From positions 1 through 43,478 of the forward strand of contig NZ_DYZD01000008.1 of assembly GCF_020741345.1 (NCBI RefSeq): 43,478 bases of DNA, given 5' to 3'. Of this stretch, positions 1-10,094 are shown piece by piece. A model generated the notes under the pieces. It was given only the letters and a program-made list of their open reading frames with translations, was not told the DNA's origin and searched no databases. Source of the DNA: Nocardiopsis listeri. GTDB taxonomy: Bacteria; Actinomycetota; Actinomycetes; Streptosporangiales; Streptosporangiaceae. Every line of letters begins with the position of its first letter. Position 1 is the first letter of the stretch. The position numbers and the translations under genes are program-made.

Positions 1-377
1 GGGGGGTCTTCGACCGGCTTCCGGAAAGCCTGCGCATCTGCTTCGCGCACGGCGGCGGATCCTTCGCCTTCTGGCTGGGGCGGTTGGAGAACGCGTGGCA
101 TCGACGTTCGGACCTGATCGCGACCTCGCAGCTACCGCCGTCGGCCTACCGGCACCGGTTCAGCGTGGACACGGCGGTGTTCGAGCCGACCGCGCTTCGC
201 ACGCTCGTCGACACCCTCGGCGCGTCCCAGGTCATGACCGGAAGCGACTACCCGTACCCGTTGGGAGAGCGCCCGGTGGGCGACGTCGTACGACGCTCGG
301 ACTTCCTCACCACGCAGCAGCGGGAAGCACTGCTCTTCAGGAACGCCCAACGGTTCCTGGGCCGGCCCCAGGACTGA
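1..377 (+). CDS. Amidohydrolase, ACMSD-like family, C-terminal part (5' truncated by window)
   Basis: Frame reads through the window start: GVFDRLPESLRICFAHGGGSFAFWLGRLENAWHRR...MTGSDYPYPLGE; AHGGG and GSDYP motifs typical of ACMSD-like amidohydrolases. Confidence 0.8.
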   Translation, partial: GVFDRLPESLRICFAHGGGSFAFWLGRLENAWHRRSDLIATSQLPPSAYRHRFSVDTAVFEPTALRTLVDTLGASQVMTGSDYPYPLGERPVGDVVRRSDFLTTQQREALLFRNAQRFLGRPQD

Positions 378-381
378 GCGG

Positions 382-421
382 CCCGTTGCTCCCGTCCTCG
401 GTCGAGGACGGGAGCAACGGG
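382..421 (+). terminator. Perfect 19-bp inverted repeat hairpin downstream of the amidohydrolase
   Basis: CCCGTTGCTCCCGTCCTCG-GT-CGAGGACGGGAGCAACGGG; perfect stem, no clear U tract. Confidence 0.75.
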
Positions 422-1592
422 TCAGCGGTATCGATGTTCCTCGACCTGTGCCGACGGCTCCGGGGCCGAATCTCCGCCCGAAGAGATCACGAACGCATCC
501 GGCAGCGCGAACGCGGGCGACCGATCGGATCCTTCTCCCTGACGGGCGCAGGTTTCCGGCGAAGACCATCCCGCTTCGGTGCGAGCCTGAACGCGGAGCG
601 GGAACCCTGATCACCGTGGAGCGATCTCGTCACACCCCCAGGTGACGGGGGAACCCCTCGATGCGTTGCGGAAACCGCGGGCGGGACCGCGGTGGTCCCC
701 GCGGCTCCTGTGAGTGCATCCCCTCGTGGGTATGGCGGGACCCGGAGATGGTGGACGCCGTCCGGAGCGCGACGCTCAGCGGGTGATCCGCACACCACGC
801 CCGGACCCTCAAGCCGCCCCGCACTCACCAGCACAGGACACGGACGTCAGCAGGGCGCATGCCCGCCTCTTTTGCAATGCGGACACTCACGTCAGCGGAC
901 CTTTGATCCGATGGTCAACCTGGCCTGGCCACGAGGAGAGCCTGTGCCAGGCCGAGCGGACCGGTCACCCGCCGGGGAGGGCTACCGGCCCTCCCCGGCG
1001 TGGCGTGTGAACACCAACGGCTTCTTCTCTTGCTCCGCAAGCCCTCCGGCGGCGTGAGCACGCCCTTCGCTTGAATCGACCACGGCCGAAGGACTCGCCC
1101 TCGAAGTGGTGGCCGCGCGTAGACCCCGAGGTGTCCACGATCCGACTCCTCGACGCCCGGATCCGAACACCCCTCACGTCCGCGGCCACGACGGTCGCCG
1201 CCTGGCGTCGATCAGGTGATCGAGTTCGGCACTCCCCCTGGCCCGAACCACCGACCGCAAGGACCACCGCGAAAGGTGCTCACCCCAGGTCGAGTGACGG
1301 GAGGCTCTCCCGGCCGCGCCCGAGCCCTCATCGCACTCGGACGAAACCCCGGGCCCACCTCGACCGCGCCGCCCGGGCGGCTCGTGGTCACGTCCTCGGA
1401 AGATCCCGGTCCGGCACGCGTGCCGACGAGGGCCGCTCGTGAGCCCCCTTGTGCTGCGAACACGCCTCCCGCCTCAGGAACACATGCGCTCGGTCCGCCG
1501 GCGATCGACCTGGGAACCGGCATGCCCCTGCCTCGAGGGATCCGATGCCGGAGGGTCTTCCGGCGAAGCGAAACAGCGGTTCCTTGTGACCC

Positions 1593-1622
1593 TTGACACC
1601 ACAGAAACCTCAGACGTAACAT
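1593..1622 (+). promoter_or_regulatory. Sigma70-like promoter of the catabolic operon
   Basis: TTGACA (1593-1598), 18-nt spacer, TAACAT (1617-1622). Confidence 0.65.
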
Positions 1623-1631
1623 CCCTCTAGT

Positions 1632-1641
1632 TGTCTAGACA
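1632..1641. promoter_or_regulatory. Putative GntR/HutC-type operator TGTCTAGACA
   Basis: Perfect palindrome containing GTCTAGAC, as in HutC-subfamily sites (e.g. DasR dre TGGTCTAGACCA), just downstream of the -10; a GntR/UTRA gene lies in the operon. Confidence 0.65.
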
Positions 1642-1686
1642 TATTGCGTTGGTCCAGTCTTCTCCCTCACTCCAGCGGAGGACCCC

Positions 1687-2637
1687 ATGGCATCCCTGAA
1701 GGAAGCGCGTTACGAACTCGTCGAGGTACCGGAACCCTTCGGCCCGGTCACCCTCCACGTCGACCAGCACAAAGTGCTGGACTACGCCTACGCTCAGCAC
1801 GACTTCGGCGACTGGTACTTCCGCGAGTCCCCGTTCGGCGGACCGGTCGGTCACCCCCTGGTGCTCGCCAACGACCTGTTGTTCCTCTTCTACCAGGGCT
1901 ACGACGGCAACACCGCCCAAGGACTGCACACCCACGAGACACTGCGCTTCCACTCTCCGGTCTCGGTGGGCGAGACGGTGACCGTCGACGGCGGCTACAC
2001 CGAGAAGTACGAATCCCGAGGACAGGGCTACGTCACCCTGGAGGCCACGGCGCGCGGCGCCGACGGCCGAGTGCTCGTCGAGCACGTGGGCAAGGAGATC
2101 ATGCGTACCGTGGCCGGCGACATCGTCGGCAAGGGGCGATCCTCGGAGTCCACCCGGGAACGCTCGGTGAAGGCCGTCATCGACGAGGGCGTCCCCGCGA
2201 TCACCGTCGCCGTCCACGGCGCTCCCGTTCGAGCCGCGATCCCCGCCCGCACCGTGACCTTCACCCAGGACCAGATGTCGGTGTTCTCCTGGGCCGGCAA
2301 GGGCTACGCCAACGTGCACACCAGCCTGGAGAAGGCCGCCCAGACCGGCCTGGACCGCACCATCGTGCAGGCCCAGCAACAGACCGGGCACATCATCGCC
2401 AACCTCGTGGACGTGTTCGGGGCTAGCTGGTTCACCAGCGGTGAACTGGACCTGCGTTTCGTCTCCCCCGCCTATGTGGGCGACGTTCTCACCACCACCG
2501 GCGCGGTCCTGGGCGAGACGGACGGTCGCCTCGAACTCGAGGTGTGGGTCGAGAACGGTCAGGGCGTGAAGACCGCCGTCGGGTGGGCTTCGGCCGCCAT
2601 CGATGACGCCCCGGCCCGTCCCACCCAACTGATCTGA
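1687..2637 (+). CDS. MaoC/hotdog-fold dehydratase family protein (double hotdog)
   Basis: 316 aa; MaoC-like N-half (DFGDWYF...GPVGHPLVLANDLLFLFYQGY...LHTHETLRFHSPVSVGETV) and a second hotdog half. Confidence 0.75.
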   Translation: MASLKEARYELVEVPEPFGPVTLHVDQHKVLDYAYAQHDFGDWYFRESPFGGPVGHPLVLANDLLFLFYQGYDGNTAQGLHTHETLRFHSPVSVGETVTVDGGYTEKYESRGQGYVTLEATARGADGRVLVEHVGKEIMRTVAGDIVGKGRSSESTRERSVKAVIDEGVPAITVAVHGAPVRAAIPARTVTFTQDQMSVFSWAGKGYANVHTSLEKAAQTGLDRTIVQAQQQTGHIIANLVDVFGASWFTSGELDLRFVSPAYVGDVLTTTGAVLGETDGRLELEVWVENGQGVKTAVGWASAAIDDAPARPTQLI

Positions 2638-2675
2638 CCGGCACGTTCCGGCATCCCCCCAGCAGAGGAACCACC

Positions 2676-4034
2676 ATGACCAACACCACGTCACCAGCGC
2701 CACAAACACCACAGGAACGGGCCAAGCTCGCCAGGCGGGCCGCCATCGCCAGCCTCGTCGGCACGGCGGTCGAGTGGTACGACTACTTCATCTTCGGTAC
2801 CGCCTCAGCCCTGGTCTTCGGCCCCCTGTTCTTCCCCAACCCGGACGACCCGATCCTGGGCACCCTGTCGGCGTTCGCGGTCTTCGGTGTCGGCTTCGTC
2901 GCCCGGCCCCTCGGTGCCGTCGTCTTCGGCCACTTCGGGGACAAGTTCGGTCGCAAGGTCGCGCTCATCACCACGCTGATGCTCATGGGCGTGTCCACCT
3001 TCCTCATCGGCCTCTTGCCCACCGCCGACCAGATCGGCCTGTGGGCGGCGGCGATGCTGGTGGTGCTCCGCCTCGCTCAGGGCTTCGCCGTGGGAGGTGA
3101 GTGGGGCGGGGCCTCCCTGGTCGCCGTCGAGTACGCACCGGAGAACAAACGCGGTGCCTACGGCAGCTTCCCGCAGATCGGCAACGCGGTGGGGCTGGTG
3201 TGCTCCACCGCCATCTTCGCCGTCATCTCCCTGCTCCCCGACGAACAGCTCTTCTCCTGGGGATGGCGGATCCCCTTCCTGCTCAGCGCCGTGCTGATCG
3301 TCGTCGGTCTCTTCATCCGGTTCAAACTCACCGAGACCCCCTCCTTCCAGGCCGCTCAGGCCCGTCTGGTGACCGAGCGCGACAGCGCGAAGGCCAAGGA
3401 GAAGATGCCCCTCGCCGAGCTCTTCAAGAACTTCAAGAAGCCGTTGCTACTCGCGATGGGCATGCGTCTCGGCGAGGCCGTCTTCGGCTACATCGTGCTG
3501 ACCATCGGCCTGACCTTCGTGGAGAACTACACCGACATCCCGCGCACCCACGTGTTGATCGCCTCGTCGATCGCGGCCGGATTCGCCATCTACACCTACT
3601 ACTTCTTCGGCAAGTACAGCGACCGCATCGGACGGCGCAAGGTCTTCATCGGCGGGTCCCTGTTCGGCGCCGCCGTGGTCTTCCCCTTCTTCTGGATCCT
3701 GGCCGCCGAGAACATCCTGCTCATGTACGTGATCTACACGCTCGCCTACGCCGTCGGCGTCGGCGCGGTGTACGGGGTGGAACCCGCGTTCTTCTCCGAA
3801 CTGTTCGGCACCAAGGTCCGGTACACGGGTGTCTCCCTGGCCGCACAGATCCCCTCGATCCTGATCGGCTTCTGGCCCATGCTCGCCACGGCCCTGTTCG
3901 CCGCCACCGACGGCGACCCCTGGCCCATCGCGGCGCTGACCGTGGTCTCCCTGGGCATCGGTCTGCTCTGCGCGTACCTGGCACCGGAGACCAACCGGTC
4001 GAACATCGACGAGGTCGGGGAGGAGGTCCGATGA
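2676..4034 (+). CDS. MFS transporter, MHS (metabolite:H+ symporter) family
   Basis: 452 aa; GTAVEWYDYFIFGTASALVFGPLFFP start and GHFGDKFGRK motif typical of MHS symporters. Confidence 0.9.
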   Translation: MTNTTSPAPQTPQERAKLARRAAIASLVGTAVEWYDYFIFGTASALVFGPLFFPNPDDPILGTLSAFAVFGVGFVARPLGAVVFGHFGDKFGRKVALITTLMLMGVSTFLIGLLPTADQIGLWAAAMLVVLRLAQGFAVGGEWGGASLVAVEYAPENKRGAYGSFPQIGNAVGLVCSTAIFAVISLLPDEQLFSWGWRIPFLLSAVLIVVGLFIRFKLTETPSFQAAQARLVTERDSAKAKEKMPLAELFKNFKKPLLLAMGMRLGEAVFGYIVLTIGLTFVENYTDIPRTHVLIASSIAAGFAIYTYYFFGKYSDRIGRRKVFIGGSLFGAAVVFPFFWILAAENILLMYVIYTLAYAVGVGAVYGVEPAFFSELFGTKVRYTGVSLAAQIPSILIGFWPMLATALFAATDGDPWPIAALTVVSLGIGLLCAYLAPETNRSNIDEVGEEVR

Positions 4035-5026
4035 GTTCTGAAAACGTTCGACGCGATCTCACCGACCCCCTCTCGGTGGCGGAGGGGGTGGACCCCGAGG
4101 CGGGCCTGAAGGAACCGCTCTTCGAGAACCTCGACATCCCGGAGGCGCTCGGTCCGGTGACCGTGCGGATCGACGACCACAAGATCAAGCGGTTCGCCTT
4201 CACCCAGGACGACCACCACCCGTGGCACCTCGACTCCAGCCCCTTCGAGGGACGGCGCATCGCGCACGCGGCGCTGCTGGGCAACGACCTCGTCCAGTTG
4301 TTCACCACGGTCTACGCGGCCAGCAGGGTCGTCGGTCTGCACACCGAGGAACAGCTGTGGTTCGACTCTCCGGCGTTCCTCGACGAGACCGTCACCCTGG
4401 CGGGCACCTACACGGAGGCCTACGAGCGGCGCGGCCAGGGCTACGTCGTCATGGAGGCCACCGCCACCGGCCAGGACGGACGGAGCGTACTGCGCCACCG
4501 CGGGGTCGAGATCCTGCGCACCAGACCGGGTGACATCGCGGGTCGCGGTTCCTCCGCACCCGGAGCAGGCTCGCGCCGTGTCACCGGGGAGGTGCCCTCC
4601 GACGCTCCCGCGTTCGACCCGGCGGCACCACGACCGGGCCAGGTCCTCACCCCCCTGGTCAAGTGCATCACCACGGAACAGGCCGCCGTCTTCTCCCGTG
4701 TCGGCGAATACGTGCGCAACATCCACAACGACCTCGACCTCGCCCGGAAGGCGGGGATGAGGGTGCCGATCGTGCAGGGGCAGCAACAGTTCGGGGTGCT
4801 CGCCGAGCTACTGACCCGGGCCACCGGCACCGCCTTCTTCACCGGCGGCTGGATACGCGCCAAGTTCCTCAACACCGTGGACGTGCACGAACCGATCGAA
4901 GCGGGCGGCGTCGTCACCGCGGTCGACCGGGACAAGACCGAGTTCGAGGTCTGGGTGCGTCGGGCGGACGGAAAGCTCAGCACCGCGGGGTGGGCCGGCG
5001 CCCCCCTCCAGACACCCAACAGATGA
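4031..5026 (+). CDS. MaoC/hotdog-fold dehydratase family protein (paralogue of 1687..2637)
   Basis: ATGA overlap with the upstream MFS gene; same layout as the first MaoC protein (GLHTEEQLWFDSPAFLDETVTLAGTYTEAYERRGQGYV). Confidence 0.75.
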   Translation: MSSENVRRDLTDPLSVAEGVDPEAGLKEPLFENLDIPEALGPVTVRIDDHKIKRFAFTQDDHHPWHLDSSPFEGRRIAHAALLGNDLVQLFTTVYAASRVVGLHTEEQLWFDSPAFLDETVTLAGTYTEAYERRGQGYVVMEATATGQDGRSVLRHRGVEILRTRPGDIAGRGSSAPGAGSRRVTGEVPSDAPAFDPAAPRPGQVLTPLVKCITTEQAAVFSRVGEYVRNIHNDLDLARKAGMRVPIVQGQQQFGVLAELLTRATGTAFFTGGWIRAKFLNTVDVHEPIEAGGVVTAVDRDKTEFEVWVRRADGKLSTAGWAGAPLQTPNR

Positions 5027-5043
5027 GAACGAAAGAGACCATA

Positions 5044-6732
5044 ATGACGGAGATGACCGGCGGAGCGTTCGTCGTCAAGATGCTGGAATCGCTCGGCGTC
5101 ACCCACGTCTTCGGTGTGGTCGGCGGACAAACGCTCGCCATCACCGACGCGATCATCGACACGGACTCCATCGAGTTCGTTCACACACGCCACGAGAACG
5201 CGGCAGCGGTCATGGCGGACGCCTACGGAAGACTCACCGGCCGCCCCGCGGTGGCGATCTCCACCACCGGGCCCGGCGCCACGAACCTGCTCACCGGTGT
5301 CGGTGGGGCGTTCCGTGACTCCAGCCCCGCGATCATCCTCACCTGCAACAACAACGGTGAGAACATCCACAAGGATGACGCCCAGAACGCGGACCACATC
5401 GACATCTTCCGCAACTACGTCAAGTACGGACGACTGGTCGCGCACTCCACGTCGATCAAGCAGGCCATGGAAGAGGCCTACATCAACGCCATGACCGGCA
5501 ACCCGGGGCCGGTCCACCTGGACTTCGCCCGCGACACCATCGAGCAGCCGATGGAGAACCCGCCGGTCGTGCCCGCCGTGCACCCCGCGCGTTCCTGGGT
5601 GGGTGAGCGTCCGGTCGCGGCCAACGGTCAGGTCGAGGCGATCGCCGCCCGCGTGATCGCGGCCGAGAGACCGGTCATCTGGCTCGGCAACGGTGGGAAC
5701 CGCGGTCAGGCGTCAGGCGAGGTCCTGGCGCTGGCCGACGCCCTGAACATCCCGGTCATCACCACGTTCAACGGCATGGGCGCGGTCCCCACGACCCACC
5801 CGCTGGTCTTCGGCGCACTGAGCCGCATGGGGACCAACCTGAGCACCCGGGTGATCGGCGAGGCCGATCTCGTGCTGGCGCTGGGCAACAGCCTCAACGC
5901 GGTCTCCACCACGCGCTGGCGCCGCAGGCTCCCCGAGGTCGTACAGGTGGACATCGACCCGGCCATGATCGGCCGGTACTACGCCGAGGTGACCACCGGA
6001 GTCGTGGGCGACCTCGCCTCCTTCGCCCGGGACCTGACCGCGGCCACCGCGGCGCAGGCCGAACGGGCCCGGGACTCCCGCGCCGACTGGATCGCGCAAC
6101 TGCAAAAGGCCGAGCAGCAGTGGTGGGACCTCAGCTCCGGCGTCGAACCGGAGAACCCGGGCACCGTCTCCCCGGCCGTCGTCGTGCGCCGGCTCAGAGA
6201 GGTCACACCGGAGGACGCCGTACTGATCCCGGACGCGGGCAACCCCGGGGTGTGGTCGTTCCTGTGGGAGATGCCGCTCCCCTACCGCTACATCAAGCCG
6301 GTCGGGTTCGGGAACATGGGCTTCGCCCTCCCCGCCGCGATCGCCTCTGTGGCCGACGCACCGGAACGCCCCGTCCTGGCGCTGATCGGTGACGGGTCCC
6401 TCGGTATGAGCCTCGGTGAACTGGAGACCCTCGCCCGGGTCGGCGGCCCCGTGGTCATCGTCGTGCTCAACGACTCCAGTTACGGCAACATCCGTCAGGA
6501 GCAGGTCCTGCACTTCAACGGTCGTACGGTCGGTGTGGACTTCCAGGAGGTCGACTTCGCCCAGGTGGCCCGCGGGATGGGGTTGGAGGGGGTCCGGGTG
6601 ACCGACCAGGAGTCGCTGGTGCACGCGGTGCGCGAGGGCTTCGCCTCCGGCGCGCCCCTCGTGGTCGACGTTGTCCTGGACCGCGAGGTGAACGCCTGGA
6701 CCTACGAGGCTTTCACCCCCTACGAAGGCTGA
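5044..6732 (+). CDS. Thiamine pyrophosphate-dependent enzyme (acetolactate synthase/2-hydroxyacyl-CoA lyase-like superfamily)
   Basis: 562 aa; TRHENAAAVMADAYGRLTGRPAVAISTTGPGATN (conserved Glu) and TPP-binding GDGSLGMSLGELETL...NDSSYGN. Confidence 0.9.
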   Translation: MTEMTGGAFVVKMLESLGVTHVFGVVGGQTLAITDAIIDTDSIEFVHTRHENAAAVMADAYGRLTGRPAVAISTTGPGATNLLTGVGGAFRDSSPAIILTCNNNGENIHKDDAQNADHIDIFRNYVKYGRLVAHSTSIKQAMEEAYINAMTGNPGPVHLDFARDTIEQPMENPPVVPAVHPARSWVGERPVAANGQVEAIAARVIAAERPVIWLGNGGNRGQASGEVLALADALNIPVITTFNGMGAVPTTHPLVFGALSRMGTNLSTRVIGEADLVLALGNSLNAVSTTRWRRRLPEVVQVDIDPAMIGRYYAEVTTGVVGDLASFARDLTAATAAQAERARDSRADWIAQLQKAEQQWWDLSSGVEPENPGTVSPAVVVRRLREVTPEDAVLIPDAGNPGVWSFLWEMPLPYRYIKPVGFGNMGFALPAAIASVADAPERPVLALIGDGSLGMSLGELETLARVGGPVVIVVLNDSSYGNIRQEQVLHFNGRTVGVDFQEVDFAQVARGMGLEGVRVTDQESLVHAVREGFASGAPLVVDVVLDREVNAWTYEAFTPYEG

Positions 6733-6748
6733 GGAAGAGGAGACCGAC

Positions 6749-7957
6749 ATGGAACAGCAGGACACCGGGAAGGGCCCCGGGCCGCTCGACGGTGTGAAGG
6801 TCCTCGACCTCTCACGCTTCATCGCGGGCCCACTGTGCGCCCAGATCCTCGGGGACTTCGGCGCCGAGGTGGTCAAGATCGAGCGCCCGAGCGGTGAGGA
6901 CTCCCGCCACCACGGCCCGTACTGGCAGGGCGAGAGCATCTACATGTTCCTGTACCACCGCAACAAACAGGCCGCGACCCTGAACACGCGGCATCCGCGT
7001 GCCAGGGCGATCCTGGAAGACCTGGTGCGGTGGGCCGACATCGTCGTCGAGAACTTCCGGCCCGGAACCCTGGAGAAGATGGGGTTGGGATACGAACGGA
7101 TGAAGGAGCTCAACGAGTCCGTCATCCTCGTCTCGATCTCCGGTTTCGGGCAGACGGGGCCGGACTCCGAGCGGGCCCTGTTCGACGCGATCTCCCAGGC
7201 CTCGTCCGGTCTGATGAGCGTGACGGGCGAACCCGACGGCAAACCCACCCTGAGCGGGACCTACATCGCCGACTACACCACCGGGTACCAGGGCGCGATC
7301 GGTGCCCTGGCCGCGTTGACGCACCGAGAGCGGACCGGAGAGGGTCAACTGGTCGACATCGCCAGCTACGACACGATGTTCTCCGCTCTGGGCACCCGCC
7401 TGATCGCGGACCTCATGCTCGGGATGGAGATGCCCCGTTCGGGTTCGCGCGACCTGCTCACCGCCCCGGTGAACGTCTACGAGGCCGCCGACGGCCCGAT
7501 CTACATTCAGGCCGGGACGAGCTCGTTGTTCCCGAAGCTCTGCTCGGCCATGGGCCGTGAGGACCTCTCCGAGGATCCGCGCTACGCCACGGTGGAGGGC
7601 AGGATGGACGACCAGGCCACCCTGGAGGCCGCCATCCAGCGGTGGGCCGAGGGACTGTCCCGGCAGGAGATCGCCCGTCGGCTCGACGCCGTCGGGGTGC
7701 CCTACGCCAACGTCGCCAGCATCCGTGAGGCCGCCGCCTCGCCACAGTTGGCGGCGCGTGGCATGATCGTCGAGGCCGAACACCCCTCACTGGGAACGAT
7801 CCGCATGCCGAACAACCCCATCCACATGGAGAAGTCCCCGCCCACGGTGCGCAAGGCACCCCCTCGGGCCGGTGAGGACAACGACTACGTGTACGGGACC
7901 ATCCTGGGGCTGAGCTCCGAGGAGATTCGGCTGCTGCGCGCAGAGGACGTCATCTGA
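6749..7957 (+). CDS. CaiB/BaiF (class III) CoA-transferase
   Basis: LDGVKVLDLSRFIAGPLCAQILGDFGAEVVKIERPSGEDSR...HRNKQAATLNTRHPRAR...VENFRPGTLEKMGLGYE; hallmark family motifs. Confidence 0.93.
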   Translation: MEQQDTGKGPGPLDGVKVLDLSRFIAGPLCAQILGDFGAEVVKIERPSGEDSRHHGPYWQGESIYMFLYHRNKQAATLNTRHPRARAILEDLVRWADIVVENFRPGTLEKMGLGYERMKELNESVILVSISGFGQTGPDSERALFDAISQASSGLMSVTGEPDGKPTLSGTYIADYTTGYQGAIGALAALTHRERTGEGQLVDIASYDTMFSALGTRLIADLMLGMEMPRSGSRDLLTAPVNVYEAADGPIYIQAGTSSLFPKLCSAMGREDLSEDPRYATVEGRMDDQATLEAAIQRWAEGLSRQEIARRLDAVGVPYANVASIREAAASPQLAARGMIVEAEHPSLGTIRMPNNPIHMEKSPPTVRKAPPRAGEDNDYVYGTILGLSSEEIRLLRAEDVI

Positions 7958-8673
7958 TGTCGCGCAGTGTCCTCTATCAGGTGATCTACGACGATCTCTT
8001 CTCCCAGATCACCTCGGGCACCCTGAAGGCCGGCTCGAAACTGGAGAGCGAGCCCGAGCTCGCCCGCCGGTACCAGGTGAGCCGTATGACCGTACGGCAG
8101 GCGCTCGACCTGCTCCTCGCCGACGAGCTGGTCACCCGCAAGCGCGGCAGTGGCACGTACGTGCGGGAGAACCCGCGCCGCGGGCGGCGTCTGAATCGGC
8201 TGCGCTCCTTCGCCCAGGAGCTCGCCGGTTCCGATGAGGCCGTCACCAGCCAAGTGCTCAAGGCCTCCGAGGAGAAGGCTCCGCAGGGGGTCGCCGAAGG
8301 GCTCGGCATGGAGGTCGGTGACGCCATGAGCCGGATCAAACGACTGCGGCTCGTCGGCGGTGTGCCGGCGGCGGTCCAGGACGCGTGGGTTCCCTACGCG
8401 GTCGCCCCCGGCCTGGCGCGGGATCCGCTGTTGGACGGTTCGCTCTACCGGACCCTGACGGAGAAACACGGCCTGAAGCTCCGTTGGGCGGACCAGACGA
8501 TGACGGCGGCCCTGCTGGAACCGGGCGTGGCGGAGCCGCTCTCGGCGGAGGTCGGCGGAGCGGTGTTGCACTCTGTGCGCATCACCTACTCGGACACCGA
8601 GCGCGCCGTGGAGTACACCAACAGCTGGACGCTTCCGGAGTTCCCGCTCCTGCTCAGGGTCGACGCCGAATGA
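7957..8673 (+). CDS. GntR family transcriptional regulator (HutC/UTRA)
   Basis: Winged HTH YQVIYDDLFSQITSGTLKAGSKLESEPELARRYQVSRMTVRQALDLLLADELVTRKRGSGTYV plus UTRA-like domain. Confidence 0.93.
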   Translation: MSRSVLYQVIYDDLFSQITSGTLKAGSKLESEPELARRYQVSRMTVRQALDLLLADELVTRKRGSGTYVRENPRRGRRLNRLRSFAQELAGSDEAVTSQVLKASEEKAPQGVAEGLGMEVGDAMSRIKRLRLVGGVPAAVQDAWVPYAVAPGLARDPLLDGSLYRTLTEKHGLKLRWADQTMTAALLEPGVAEPLSAEVGGAVLHSVRITYSDTERAVEYTNSWTLPEFPLLLRVDAE

Positions 8674-10094
8674 GCGCCCCCGAACCCACCGTGGTCTCCG
8701 TCGACGTCGGAACCTCCGCGGTGCGCTCCGGCCTGTTCGGCCTCTCGGGCGAACTGCTGCGCTCCGCGCGGGTTCCGCGCACCTCGGGGGCGGGTGACCT
8801 CTTCGACGCCACCGAACTCCTCACCGACGTCGGCGAGTCGCTGCGCAAGCTCGCCGTGGACTCCCGCCCCCGTGCGCTCTGCGTCTCCGCGCACATCGGT
8901 GGTGTCGCGGTGGACTCGCGCCTCGAACCGGTGCTGCCCGGGGGCGGCTGGTCCGACACCCGCGGCCTGGACCTGCTGCACCGGATCCCGGATGCGCGAC
9001 GGGAGAGCCTCCTCCTCAGAGCCGGACGCCCCGCCCTTTCGGGCGGGGCCGCGGCCCTCGCCCTGGCGTTGGGCGAATCCGACCTCGGAGAACGGGTTCA
9101 CGCGCTGCTGAGCCCCAAGGACTTCCTCGTGGCACGGCTGACCGGTCGTCTGGCCTGGGACACGGTGGACGCCGCCTACACCTTGGCCTCCGACGTGCGC
9201 ACCCGGTCCTGGCAGGTCGACTCGCTTCATTCTCTCGCAATCCCGGATCACTGGTTCGCACCCCAGGTGGAACCGACGGCGGTGGTCGGGGAGGTCCACG
9301 CCCGCGGAGCGCGAAGTACCGGTCTACCGGAGGGGACCCCGGTGGTCTCCGGAGGGCCCGACGGTTCCGTCGGCATCGGCGTGCTGCTCGGTGAGAACCC
9401 CTCCGGGATCGCGGACGTGGCCGGGACGACCGATGTCCTGGCCCGTCTGATCGACGACCCCGCACGTGCGCGGCACGGCGCCGTGGTCAACCCCGCCATG
9501 GTCCCCGGGATGTGGACGGCGGGGGGTGCGACCGGGATGAGCGGCGGTGCGGTGGCCCGGTGGCGGTCGCTGGTGGGAGCGGTGGATGAGGAGGACCTGC
9601 GTGCCGTACCCGTGGGCGCTCACGGGCTACTCGTCTACCCCGGCCTCTCCGGGGAGAGGTTCCCCCGGTGGCGGCCCGACGCGCAGGGAGCGATCCTGGG
9701 CCAGGGCTCCCGGCATGGGGCGGCGGAGATCCTCCGCGCAGCCCAGGAGGGCGCCGGGTTCACGGTGCGGGAGGGGATCGATTTACTGGATCCTCATCGT
9801 GAACTGCCCGTACTGTTCGCGGGGGGTTCGGCCCGCTCGGCCCATGTGGCCCAGCTCCGTGCGGACATTCTCGGACGGGAGGTGCACGTCGCCGACGAAC
9901 CCGACGTGACCCTGTTCGGAGCGGCCGCGGTCGCACTCGTGGGGGTGGGTGAGGTACCGGACCTCGACGAGGCTCGTGAACGACTGGGACTCACCTTCGA
10001 CGTGGTGACACCGGACGATCGGCGCGGCTCCCGGTACGACGAGGTGTTCGACCGGTGGACCGCCGCACGTGAGTCCGGCCCCTCCGCCTTGTAG
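8670..10094 (+). CDS. FGGY family carbohydrate kinase
   Basis: ATGA overlap with GntR; SVDVGTSAVRSGLFGLSGELL N-term, SPKDFLVARLTG, GGPDGSVG, LFAGGSARSAHVAQLRADILGREVHV. Confidence 0.88.
   Translation: MSAPEPTVVSVDVGTSAVRSGLFGLSGELLRSARVPRTSGAGDLFDATELLTDVGESLRKLAVDSRPRALCVSAHIGGVAVDSRLEPVLPGGGWSDTRGLDLLHRIPDARRESLLLRAGRPALSGGAAALALALGESDLGERVHALLSPKDFLVARLTGRLAWDTVDAAYTLASDVRTRSWQVDSLHSLAIPDHWFAPQVEPTAVVGEVHARGARSTGLPEGTPVVSGGPDGSVGIGVLLGENPSGIADVAGTTDVLARLIDDPARARHGAVVNPAMVPGMWTAGGATGMSGGAVARWRSLVGAVDEEDLRAVPVGAHGLLVYPGLSGERFPRWRPDAQGAILGQGSRHGAAEILRAAQEGAGFTVREGIDLLDPHRELPVLFAGGSARSAHVAQLRADILGREVHVADEPDVTLFGAAAVALVGVGEVPDLDEARERLGLTFDVVTPDDRRGSRYDEVFDRWTAARESGPSAL

Noticed and set aside
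3101-5026. 641-aa ORF overlapping the MFS gene
   Set aside because: The first ~310 residues are an R/P-rich shadow of the MFS frame; the real gene starts at ATG 4031 (ATGA overlap).
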